Source: a gamma proteobacterium symbiont of Ctena orbiculata
Lineage (GTDB): Bacteria; Pseudomonadota; Gammaproteobacteria; Chromatiales; Chromatiaceae
DNA: 64,000 nt
Direction: 5' to 3'
Assembly (NCBI GenBank): GCA_003058525.1
Contig: QBVD01000052.1
Coordinates: 42,974-106,973, forward strand
The translations under genes were made by a program, and so were the position numbers. The notes below the pieces were generated by a model. That model was not told where the DNA came from and ran no database searches. It saw only the letters and a program-made list of their open reading frames with translations. The stretch's first letter is position 1. Every line of letters begins with the position of its first letter. Of the stretch, positions 29,213-36,992 are shown one piece after another.

Positions 29213-29955
29213 TTCGCCTCCTGCTCGACCATTTCCTGCACCCAGCGTGAATTGCGTTCACGCTCGACAATTTCCGCGCGCGCGCGCATTAAGACCACAG
29301 CGCCATAGTAAAGTTTAAATGAGATGGCCATGGTGAGCAGCGGTATCAACATGCTCATATCCATTGACGGTTTGTCGAATTTTGTCACCGATGCAGGCTG
29401 ATGCAGCGTGTTCCACCATTCAACCGAATAGTGAATGATGGGGATGTTGACCACGCCGACCAGGGCCAGAATCGAGACTGCGCGTGCAGCGACGCGTTTG
29501 TCCTCGATGGCACTGTGCAGGGCGATAATACCGAGGTAGAGAAACAGCAACAGAAGCTCAGACGTCAGTCGCGCATCCCAAACCCACCAGGTCCCCCACA
29601 TCGGTTTACCCCACAGGGAGCCGGTGGCAAGGGCTAAAAACGTAAACGAGGCCCCCACCGCGGCACTGCTGATGACAATGATTTCCGTCATCTTGATACG
29701 CCAAACCAGGCTGATCAGGCCGGAGACGGCCATCACCACATAAATAAACATCGACATCCATGCGGCGGGTACATGAATGTACATGATGCGATAGCTTTCT
29801 CCCTGCTGGTAATCTGTGGGGGCGATGAAAAGGCCATTGTAGAGACCCCATACCAGGGTGATCAGAAAGCTGACCATGAACCAGGGGATTAATTTTCCGG
29901 CCACATTATAGAAGTAGCGTGGCGAACCCATTTGATGAAAGAAGCGAATGATCAT
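29209..29955 (-). CDS. ccmC: Heme exporter/handling protein CcmC
   Basis: Six-TM protein that loads heme onto CcmE. It is 248 residues long with the WWD signature WGTWWVWDARLTSELL and conserved flanking histidines (YIHVPAAWMS, LHQPAS). One base separates it from ccmB and 4 bases overlap with ccmD. Confidence 0.96.
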   Translation of the reverse strand: MIIRFFHQMGSPRYFYNVAGKLIPWFMVSFLITLVWGLYNGLFIAPTDYQQGESYRIMYIHVPAAWMSMFIYVVMAVSGLISLVWRIKMTEIIVISSAAVGASFTFLALATGSLWGKPMWGTWWVWDARLTSELLLLFLYLGIIALHSAIEDKRVAARAVSILALVGVVNIPIIHYSVEWWNTLHQPASVTKFDKPSMDMSMLIPLLTMAISFKLYYGAVVLMRARAEIVERERNSRWVQEMVEQEAK

Positions 29956-29956
29956 A

Positions 29957-30640
29957 TCAACTCAGACTGATTCTCAATGATGCGGCAGTAGCCATTGGGG
30001 CCAGTACCAGTGAACCCACCAGCATGGCGGACAAAATGGACAATTGCGCTGTCGTCGGTATGCCGACAATAGCAGTTTTGACAGCATCCGTGGCAAAGAT
30101 CAATACCGGCACGTACAGAGGCAGCACCAGGAGTGAAAGTATCATACCCCCCCGGCGCAGGCCGACCGTCAGGGCCACACCCACGGACCCGATCAGGCTC
30201 AATACCGGGGTACCCAGCAGCAAGGTCAGCATCAGGGTTGGAACGGCGGAACCCGGGATGTGCAGCAATACTGCCAGCAAGGGTGCGATGATGAAAAGCG
30301 GGAGACCGGTTACCAGCCAGTGAGCCAATATCTTCGCCAGGACGAGGATCGATACCGGATGGGCGCTCAACATGAACTGTTCCAATGAACCGTCATCGTA
30401 ATCGGAGCGGAACATGCTGTCCAGAGAGAGCAGGGCGGCGAGCAGGGCAGCCACCCAGATCACCCCGGGACCGACCGCTTCGATGAGTTTGGGATCGTTG
30501 CCGATCCCCAATGGAAACATGGCCGTGACCAGAATGAAGAAGAGCATCGGATTGGCCAGTTCCGCCCGACGGCGATAGGCCAGCACCAGGTCCCTTTTAA
30601 GGAGCAGGCTGAAAGCGCTTGAGAGGGAGAGGGTACTCAT
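29957..30640 (-). CDS. ccmB: Heme exporter permease CcmB
   Basis: Membrane subunit of the CcmAB ABC transporter, 227 residues with six hydrophobic segments and the conserved N-terminal cytoplasmic stretch (LLKRDLVLAYRRRAELANP). It works with CcmA to release heme-loaded CcmE. Its ATG overlaps the ccmA stop. Confidence 0.95.
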   Translation of the reverse strand: MSTLSLSSAFSLLLKRDLVLAYRRRAELANPMLFFILVTAMFPLGIGNDPKLIEAVGPGVIWVAALLAALLSLDSMFRSDYDDGSLEQFMLSAHPVSILVLAKILAHWLVTGLPLFIIAPLLAVLLHIPGSAVPTLMLTLLLGTPVLSLIGSVGVALTVGLRRGGMILSLLVLPLYVPVLIFATDAVKTAIVGIPTTAQLSILSAMLVGSLVLAPMATAASLRISLS

Positions 30641-31287
30641 CGATCAGACAGATTTACACGTATCAGTTGGATTTCATCCCTGAAGCCAATCCGGTGATGG
30701 GTGGTCATGGCTGCCATGCCTCCTCGGTGTAGGTGTCCCTCGAACAGGCGCTCCATATGCTCGATACCTTTGCGATCGAGGGAGGTAAAGGGTTCATCCA
30801 GTATCCAGAGTTTCGCATCGGTGACCAAAAGTCTTGCTATTGCCAGACGACGCTGTTGGCCTGCAGAGAGGTTACGTGTCGGTATATCTTCGAAGCCGTA
30901 TAAACCGACCTGATCCAACGCATCATCCAGATCAATTCCCGCTTGTGCCTTGCCTAGTCCACGGGCGATGCGGAGATTTTCCAAAGGTGTCAGATCGAGC
31001 TTGGAACCATCCTTGTGACCCAAATAGGCGATATGCTCATGGAATTCGGGCCCCAGTCGAAAAATATCTTTCCCCTGCCACAACAGATCGCCCGATTCTG
31101 GCAGGCGTATGCCGCAGAGTATGCGAAGCAGTGAGGTCTTTCCACTACCGTTGCGGCCTTCCAGTACCAGCGCCTGACCTGGGTTGATACTGAAGCTCAG
31201 GTCTTCGAACAGTACCCTGTCGTCTCGTATGCAGAGCAGCGAGCGTGCTTCGAAGGTGATGGGGGAGGATGTGCTTGATGCTGTCAC
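30637..31287 (-). CDS. ccmA: Heme exporter ATP-binding protein CcmA
   Basis: ATPase of the CcmAB complex, 216 residues. Walker A is GRNGSGKTSL, the ABC signature is LSAGQQRRLAIARLL, and Walker B is LWILDEPFTSLD. First gene of the ccmABCDEFGHI operon. A repeated ATGGGAA-type palindrome about 150 bases upstream may be an operator. Confidence 0.95.
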   Translation of the reverse strand: MTASSTSSPITFEARSLLCIRDDRVLFEDLSFSINPGQALVLEGRNGSGKTSLLRILCGIRLPESGDLLWQGKDIFRLGPEFHEHIAYLGHKDGSKLDLTPLENLRIARGLGKAQAGIDLDDALDQVGLYGFEDIPTRNLSAGQQRRLAIARLLVTDAKLWILDEPFTSLDRKGIEHMERLFEGHLHRGGMAAMTTHHRIGFRDEIQLIRVNLSDR

Positions 31288-31631
31288 AAATTCACTGTCG
31301 TTTTATCGTTATCACTCTGTTCATGGAGTGGAGAACAAAGCCCTGGCAAAGTTGACAACCTTACCCGATCTCACTCCATAGCCTCAACAAAAATCGAACG
31401 CTATCGAATATGGGAACAATCTCCTTAAAAAATAATGGGAATTAATTCCCATCAATTGCCATTAGACACTATTATTGATGCCCATTCAGCAAACTGATTC
31501 CCATTTGTAATCAGCACACTGTCACGAAATCGTCTGGTTGAGATAGTATTCTTCGAATTCTTAAGATTTGCTTAAGAATGCAATTGGGAAGTGTCCGACT
31601 TTGATGAGTCTAAAGGGGATGTCTTTAGGTA
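31288..31631. promoter_or_regulatory. ccm operon upstream region with repeated palindrome
   Basis: Contains a perfect 18-bp palindrome, ATGGGAATTAATTCCCAT, at 31435-31452. Single half-sites lie at 31410-31416 (ATGGGAA) and 31497-31504 (ATTCCCAT). Four half-sites within 95 bases upstream of ccmA look like an operator array. I do not recognise the regulator. No gene is supported here. Confidence 0.45.
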
Positions 31632-31769
31632 TCAGGTGGCCTGCGGTTTTTTTATAATGACCTGTTCCTGCTCAAAACTTTGCAGATTGGGGGTACGTTC
31701 AGCAATATTGGATGTTTGCCATACCAGGGTCAAACAGAAAGCGATAACCAATACGAAAATATATTTCAC
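31632..31769 (-). CDS. Possible small one-TM or exported peptide (45 aa)
   Basis: A short frame with a GTG start, preceded by GGGGGA about 8 bases upstream. It would encode a hydrophobic N-terminus (KYIFVLVIAFCLTLVWQT) followed by a polar tail ending KKPQAT. The composition fits a small membrane or periplasmic protein, and it sits between an FNR-like box and the ccm operon on the same strand. I recognise no family, and a chance frame is possible. Confidence 0.35.
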   Translation of the reverse strand: MKYIFVLVIAFCLTLVWQTSNIAERTPNLQSFEQEQVIIKKPQAT

Positions 31770-31893
31770 CGGACATGTCCCCCGGAAATTAACTTGGTGG
31801 TGAAATTGTGGCGCCCTTGTGAGCAGTTTTTTTTTAAAGGGTGGAATATATAGGAATTACCCTAGGTTCGCTAGTCCGGGAATGAGTGGATTT

Positions 31894-31907
31894 TTGATCT
31901 AGATCAC
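31894..31907. promoter_or_regulatory. FNR/DNR-like site, 9 of 10 consensus bases
   Basis: TTGAT-CTAG-ATCAC differs from TTGAT-N4-ATCAA at one base. It lies about 125 bases upstream of the small frame at 31769 and about 600 bases upstream of ccmA on the minus strand, and just past the Rieske gene stop. It could give oxygen control to the small gene or the ccm operon. Confidence 0.45.
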
Positions 31908-31927
31908 CTAAACACCTCCTGCCAGGG

Positions 31928-32242
31928 CTATTCTACATGCAGATAGATAAGATCAGAACTGATTTTAGTTGGATAGGTTTTAATAGGTTCTGTTGCAGGT
32001 TCGTCCAAAGGCTTACCGTTTTTCAGGCTGAAACGACTGCCGTGCAGTGAGCATTTTATGCTATCCCCTTGGATACAACCCAGGTAGAGAGAGACCTCTT
32101 CGTGACTGCAGAGGTCATCGACGCCATAGATCCGGCCGTTGGCATTCACAATCAGATAGTGCCGGCCGTCAATATCGACACGCTTCATCCTGCCTGGCTG
32201 CAGCTCATCACAACGTGCTACTTGCACCCAATCATTCGCCAT
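31928..32242 (-). CDS. Rieske [2Fe-2S] ferredoxin-like protein
   Basis: Small soluble Rieske protein of 104 residues. The two cluster-binding motifs are CSHEEV (C-x-H) and CSLHGSRF (C-x2-H), separated by 16 residues, as in NirD- or BphF-type ferredoxins. ATG 32242 follows the upstream gene stop by 5 bases; a GTG at 32248 is an alternative start that overlaps it. There is no signal peptide, so it acts in the cytoplasm. The partner enzyme is not evident. Close coupling with the TrpD2-like gene suggests they work together. Confidence 0.85.
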   Translation of the reverse strand: MANDWVQVARCDELQPGRMKRVDIDGRHYLIVNANGRIYGVDDLCSHEEVSLYLGCIQGDSIKCSLHGSRFSLKNGKPLDEPATEPIKTYPTKISSDLIYLHVE

Positions 32243-32247
32243 CGTCA

Positions 32248-33354
32248 CTACCTGATTCGCTGATGGGCACGGCCTGAGTCGAGAACCTGACGAACCTGGT
32301 CAGCAGCGGATGCGATTGTGCTGCAAACCCCGGCATGCCACAGAATCAGGGCGCAGCTATAGACCAGTGAATCGTAGGCCGGGCCTTGCTCGCCATGGAG
32401 AGCTCGCATGCCTGTTTCGGCGGCGGCTGAAGCTGCAGCGCCGATATCCTTAATGCGGGCGACTTCATCCCCACCGATTCTGATGGCATCGTCCTCAGGA
32501 AGTGGAACGGCTCTGAGGGGCTGGTTGATTCCAAGGCTCTCCGGTGTGATCTCGACAGGTTGCTCATCACCCAGGTCATCATAGCGGTAGACCATTCCCT
32601 GCTGTCTCAGGGAGGGGATAACACCTCCTTCGATACCGCGCACCAGCAGACAACCCTCAAAACCGGCGAAACGGGCCAGTGAAGCATATTTTGCGGGATA
32701 AGGTTTATGCACATATCCGGTTACCAGGTGGGTCTTGCTTCGGGCGACAAGAGGTTTGGCCAGTACCTCGACTGTGGTCAGGACCTGTCGTTTGATTATC
32801 TTTTGTCTCAAATCGATCAAATTGTGCAGGCCCGGGCAAAAAGTACGCTGATCCACATAGGCCCATCCCAACTCCGGATTCTCCAACCGAGAGGCGGCAC
32901 TATCGAGATCGAGATCCACACCGATGCCGGCAGCCTGCAGTACATGGCGGTGAGTGACACCGAACTTAGGGCCCACGGTTTCGAGGCCATGACTTACGCA
33001 GGGCAGGCCGCAGGCAGCCAATACAGCGGGTATAAAAGGTGATACGGGAAGATTTCGGTTGACACCGTCATAGGGGTCAGCCAGGGAGATCAATTGGTCA
33101 ATCTCGACCTGACGACTTTGTGAGATGTTAAGGATTGCATCCAGTGCGCCTTTGTTTTCGTCGTCGGTCTCTCGTTTCATACGAAGCGCAATAAGGAATA
33201 TTGCCGCCTGTACCTCATCGATTTCGCCTCTCAGGATGGCAGCCATACCTTTACTGGCCTCCTCAAGGGAGATGTCCTTGCTCAGTTCCGGTCCGGTGGC
33301 AATGCGCTGAATGATCGAATGCATCAACGTTTGAGAGGTCATGGTGTCAGTCAT
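32248..33354 (-). CDS. TrpD2-like (anthranilate phosphoribosyltransferase family) protein
   Basis: A 368-residue protein of the glycosyltransferase-3/TrpD fold: N-terminal helical domain (about 1-85) and a large alpha/beta domain with SHGLETVGPKFGVTHRHVL where TrpD carries its PRPP loop. The usual GTGGD motif of true TrpD is not present (DPYDGVNRNLP occupies that place), which places it with the YbiB/TrpD2-like group rather than tryptophan synthesis. YbiB binds nucleic acid in E. coli; the role here is unknown. The stop nearly touches the Rieske start. Confidence 0.72.
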   Translation of the reverse strand: MTDTMTSQTLMHSIIQRIATGPELSKDISLEEASKGMAAILRGEIDEVQAAIFLIALRMKRETDDENKGALDAILNISQSRQVEIDQLISLADPYDGVNRNLPVSPFIPAVLAACGLPCVSHGLETVGPKFGVTHRHVLQAAGIGVDLDLDSAASRLENPELGWAYVDQRTFCPGLHNLIDLRQKIIKRQVLTTVEVLAKPLVARSKTHLVTGYVHKPYPAKYASLARFAGFEGCLLVRGIEGGVIPSLRQQGMVYRYDDLGDEQPVEITPESLGINQPLRAVPLPEDDAIRIGGDEVARIKDIGAAASAAAETGMRALHGEQGPAYDSLVYSCALILWHAGVCSTIASAADQVRQVLDSGRAHQRIR

Positions 33355-33725
33355 GAAGTACTACCTGATTGAGTGACTTGATGGAGCGCAGTATAAATAA
33401 CATAGTAAAATTGTCAAGAATTACCCGGCCAGTGTAAAGTTTAATCTACAGATTCAATTTTTGATGACCAGGAATCGGGTACGATGCAGCAGACTAGCCT
33501 GGTAAGGCTGGGCCCCACCCCGGGTTATGTGTGTGCTGCAAAGGATGGTCTATGGGGGTAAGGCGGTATTAACCATGAAACAACAATATGTGACGCTGCA
33601 GCGGAAATGGTGTGATGGGCAGCATCTCGAGATATGCACCCCGGTCGCTTACCGAGGTACATTTGCCCTTCAGTTATGGTGAGGTTTGACCAGGCCAGAT
33701 AGAAGGCGCTTGTGTCGCTTGGCCC
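33355..33725. other. Intergenic region with a structured element
   Basis: No gene is supported in these 370 bases. A foldable stretch at 33485-33540 has closing arms TGCAGCA / TGCTGCA around an inner AGCCT / AGGCT hairpin and a GC-rich segment. It could be a leader or small RNA element. Orientation and identity are unknown. Confidence 0.35.
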
Positions 33726-34016
33726 TCAGCGATGCAAGACGGATGTCAGGACTAAATCGTATTCAAAGAACACAGAATAGCTGCTGTATTCCCATCGGGT
33801 GATCGGTGGCTCGCCGACGCTGGGGTGAGCGGCCAATGGCTGGCCGTATCGCTGGCTGACCTGATCCATAGACATGCTGCGCGTCGGACGGGGGATACCC
33901 TCTTCACTGTTGATGGGTGCCGAATGGATTGATTCGATCAAAAGTACATCGGCGGAGACCGGCAGTGCGAGTATGCAGATTAGTGTGGCGGATAGGGTGG
34001 TGATACGAAAAGTCAT
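33726..34016 (-). CDS. Small secreted conserved protein, unknown function
   Basis: A 96-residue protein with a Sec signal peptide (about 1-22, cleavage near VSA). The mature part has a conserved-looking core: SMDQVSQRYGQP, then GEPPITRWEYSSYSVFFEYDLV. The pattern of a short helix with YGxP followed by two beta strands recalls SmpA/BamE-like small periplasmic folds. That is only a resemblance. It is a single-gene unit. Confidence 0.7.
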   Translation of the reverse strand: MTFRITTLSATLICILALPVSADVLLIESIHSAPINSEEGIPRPTRSMSMDQVSQRYGQPLAAHPSVGEPPITRWEYSSYSVFFEYDLVLTSVLHR

Positions 34017-34290
34017 CTGGGTAACTCCGAATTTATCTCTTCAGGAATGAATATAGCACTCTTATCTAAGTATAGAAATTAAAAAGTTTTTCTTTAATCA
34101 TATCAGTTGCTTTTCATGGCTCTGATGCATAGTGGCGGTGGCTGGTTGGATGATCTTTCCGGAATTGGAAAAATATGGCCGCTATTCCCGCCTATTTTTG
34201 TTAGGCTATCCGATTCGAGGAGCAACCCCCAGCGGCGCTAAATAATTCCGCAGGTTTGGGTGCTAACAAAACAGGATTTAATCGCCAGAA

Positions 34291-35538
34291 ATGTTCAAAC
34301 CGATCGAATTTTATATCGGCCTGCGCTATACACGCGCCAAGCGGCGTAATCACTTTATCTCCTTCATATCGCTGATCTCGATGTTGGGCATCATGTTGGG
34401 TGTGGTGGCGTTAATCGTCGTTCTATCAGTTATGAACGGGTTTCACAAAGAAGTCCGTGAACGAATTCTCGGTATGACATCACATGCCACGATTTCCGGT
34501 GTCAATGGAGAACTGGAGAATTGGGCTGAGGTGCAGGCCGAGGCCGCAACATTTCCGCACGTGATAGGAGAGGCGCCCTATGTAGAGGGGCAGGGGATGC
34601 TGATCAGCGGGCAAAAGGTCAGCGGTGTATTGTTACGGGGCATCTTGCCGGACCAGGAAGGCAAGGTATCCGAAGTGATTTCAGCCATCACAAATGGTTC
34701 TATCGAGGCCCTCCAGCCGGGTGAATACGGTCTGATTCTCGGACGAGAACTGGCCTTGGTATTAGGGGTCGGGGTTGGTGATCGTGTCACCCTGGTGACA
34801 CCCCAGGTCAATGTTACGCCCGCCGGTATCATGCCGCGCCTGAAACGCTTTACTGTGGCAGCGATATTCCAGGTGGGAATGGGGGAGTACGACAGAGGGG
34901 TTGCCATCATGCATATGGAGGATGCGGCCAAATTGATGCGTCTCGAGTCGGGTGCGAGCGGGATACGCCTGAAGCTGGATGACCTCTATTTGGCCCCACA
35001 GATATCAAGAGAGTTGGCACTGAAGATGGGTGGTTATTATCGCATCAGTGATTGGACCATGCAGCATCGTAATTTTTTTGCCGCGTTGCAGACGGAAAAA
35101 CGTATGATGAGCATCATTCTTTCTCTGATCGTGGCCGTTGCGGCCTTCAACATCGTTTCCACCATGGTGATGGTGGTGACCGATAAACAGTCGGACATCG
35201 CTATTCTTCGTACCCTGGGGGCATCACCAAGATCTATAATGAGCATCTTCATGGTGCAGGGCGCCACTATCGGTATCGTCGGCAACATACTCGGCATGAT
35301 CGGCGGGGTGCTGCTGGCGATCAACGTGGAGGAGATTGTCAGTTGGATCGAGTCGGTATTCGAGATCGATTTTTTGGATCCCAGTATCTACTACATCACC
35401 AAGTTGCCATCCGAACCGCATCTCTCCGATGTGTTGCTGATAGGGTTTACCGCTTTCATCATCACCCTTGCGGCAACCCTCTATCCCGCCTGGAAGGCAT
35501 CACGCACCCAACCCGCCGAGGCATTGCGCTATGAGTGA
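34291..35538 (+). CDS. lolC: Lipoprotein-releasing ABC transporter permease LolC/LolE
   Basis: Inner-membrane permease of the LolCDE complex that extracts outer-membrane lipoproteins. The 415-residue protein has the FtsX/MacB topology: one N-terminal TM (about 25-50), a large periplasmic domain, then three C-terminal TMs (about 270-395). The N-terminal [19 protein letters not shown] motif is typical. Only one permease gene is present beside lolD, so it may act as a homodimer (LolF type). The 3' end overlaps lolD by 8 bases. Confidence 0.93.
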   Translation: MFKPIEFYIGLRYTRAKRRNHFISFISLISMLGIMLGVVALIVVLSVMNGFHKEVRERILGMTSHATISGVNGELENWAEVQAEAATFPHVIGEAPYVEGQGMLISGQKVSGVLLRGILPDQEGKVSEVISAITNGSIEALQPGEYGLILGRELALVLGVGVGDRVTLVTPQVNVTPAGIMPRLKRFTVAAIFQVGMGEYDRGVAIMHMEDAAKLMRLESGASGIRLKLDDLYLAPQISRELALKMGGYYRISDWTMQHRNFFAALQTEKRMMSIILSLIVAVAAFNIVSTMVMVVTDKQSDIAILRTLGASPRSIMSIFMVQGATIGIVGNILGMIGGVLLAINVEEIVSWIESVFEIDFLDPSIYYITKLPSEPHLSDVLLIGFTAFIITLAATLYPAWKASRTQPAEALRYE

Positions 35539-36232
35539 TGCCGGGATTGTCCTGCAGGCGAACAACCTGGTGAGATCTTTCACCCAGGGCGATCTTCATG
35601 TGGAGGTGTTGCAAGGGGTCGATCTATCCATAAAAAAAGGTGAACGGGTGGCGATCATCGGTGCATCGGGCTCAGGTAAAAGCACACTGCTGCACTGTCT
35701 GGGTGGATTGGACCGGCCAGATTCGGGGCAGGTGATGCTGCATGGCAATGACCTGCTGATCATGAATGAACGGGAAAAGGGTCTGCTCAGAAATCGGCAT
35801 ATGGGTTTTGTCTACCAGTTTCACCATCTGTTGCCTGAATTCACGGCACTGGAAAATGTTGCGATGCCGCTGCTGATCGGCGGTGAATCGGTACCCCACG
35901 CAAGGGCGGCTGCCAAGGCGATGTTACAGCAGGTTGGTTTGGAAGCGCGGGTCGAGCACAAGCCGAATGAACTCTCGGGCGGAGAACGGCAAAGGGCTGC
36001 ACTGGCGAGGGCAATGGTCCACCAGCCGGATTGTGTATTGGCGGATGAGCCGACAGGAAACCTCGACAGAAGAAGTGCTGAACAGGTCTATGAATTGATG
36101 CTGCAATTGAACCGGGAGAGCAACACCAGCTTTGTGGTGGTTACCCACGATTATGAACTGGCGGCAAGTATGGATCATACCTGGCAGTTGGTGGATGGAA
36201 AGCTGTCAAGGCCCGAGCCGCTGACGGGATAG
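35531..36232 (+). CDS. lolD: Lipoprotein-releasing system ATPase LolD
   Basis: ABC ATPase of 233 residues. Walker A is GASGSGKST, the signature is [15 protein letters not shown], and Walker B is [12 protein letters not shown]. The start at ATG 35531 lies inside the end of lolC; a longer in-frame start is rejected because it would run far into lolC and lacks similarity. It powers lipoprotein release with the adjacent permease. Confidence 0.95.
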   Translation: MSDAGIVLQANNLVRSFTQGDLHVEVLQGVDLSIKKGERVAIIGASGSGKSTLLHCLGGLDRPDSGQVMLHGNDLLIMNEREKGLLRNRHMGFVYQFHHLLPEFTALENVAMPLLIGGESVPHARAAAKAMLQQVGLEARVEHKPNELSGGERQRAALARAMVHQPDCVLADEPTGNLDRRSAEQVYELMLQLNRESNTSFVVVTHDYELAASMDHTWQLVDGKLSRPEPLTG

Positions 36233-36300
36233 CAGCTTTTTCAGGTTGATTGATTTCAGGGGATGAGTAGTCAGACTGATGTGGGTGTCGAGAATCAGGT

Positions 36301-36840
36301 CTAGGGTGTGGTGGCTGATCGGCGGGTTTTCTTTCTCAGGCGACGGGCCTTCCATTTCTCCACCGCATGCCAACGCCATATCCATAAAATCAGACTGTAA
36401 CCCAGTATGGATGAGACCGTGGCACAGAACAAGCTGCCGATGAGCAATGGAACCCAGATCTCGACCCCGACATTCTGTATCCATTCCCAACTGAAATGGA
36501 AAGGCTCCAATGTGGCTGTATCTCCGGTGATCAATGTTCCCACCCAATAAGCGAAGAAAAACATTGGAGGAATGGTGATCGGATTGGTGATCCAGACCAG
36601 GGCTACCGACAGTGGGAGATTAACGCGAAAAAAGATGGCTGCCGCTGCGGCGAGCACCATTTGAAACGGGATAGGAATGAAGGCCATAAAAAGACCTACC
36701 GCAAACGCACCTGAGACGGAGTGCCTGTTGAGATGCCACAGATTTGCGTCATGCATCAGCGAGCCGAAAATCCTCAAATGCTTATGGTTACGTACCGTGT
36801 CGTGGTGGGGTAACAGGCTTTTAATAAATCTCTTGGGCAT
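36301..36840 (-). CDS. DUF2062 membrane protein
   Basis: A 179-residue protein with three or four hydrophobic helices and the DUF2062 core (GLFMAFIPIPFQMVLAAAAA, then TNPITIPPMFFFAYWVG). The C-terminus is very basic (KWKARRLRKKTRR). The family is widespread next to comEC and lol genes in gammaproteobacteria, but its function is not established. Divergent from comEC. Confidence 0.88.
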   Translation of the reverse strand: MPKRFIKSLLPHHDTVRNHKHLRIFGSLMHDANLWHLNRHSVSGAFAVGLFMAFIPIPFQMVLAAAAAIFFRVNLPLSVALVWITNPITIPPMFFFAYWVGTLITGDTATLEPFHFSWEWIQNVGVEIWVPLLIGSLFCATVSSILGYSLILWIWRWHAVEKWKARRLRKKTRRSATTP

Positions 36841-36992
36841 GAGTCAATGAAATTATCTGCACAAGCCGCTGATGACGTTCAAAATGAGGGTATACCTGAA
36901 TCGACACCAATACTGAAGCATGTTAAAGCATAGTACAACTTAGATTAATGGAAGAAACAATTACACAATAGAAATAAGAGACAGGGAATGTC

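Noticed and set aside
31591..31803. Plus-strand frame of 70 codons upstream of the Rieske region
   Set aside because: No ribosome site, Cys-rich random composition, and opposite to a more protein-like minus-strand frame.
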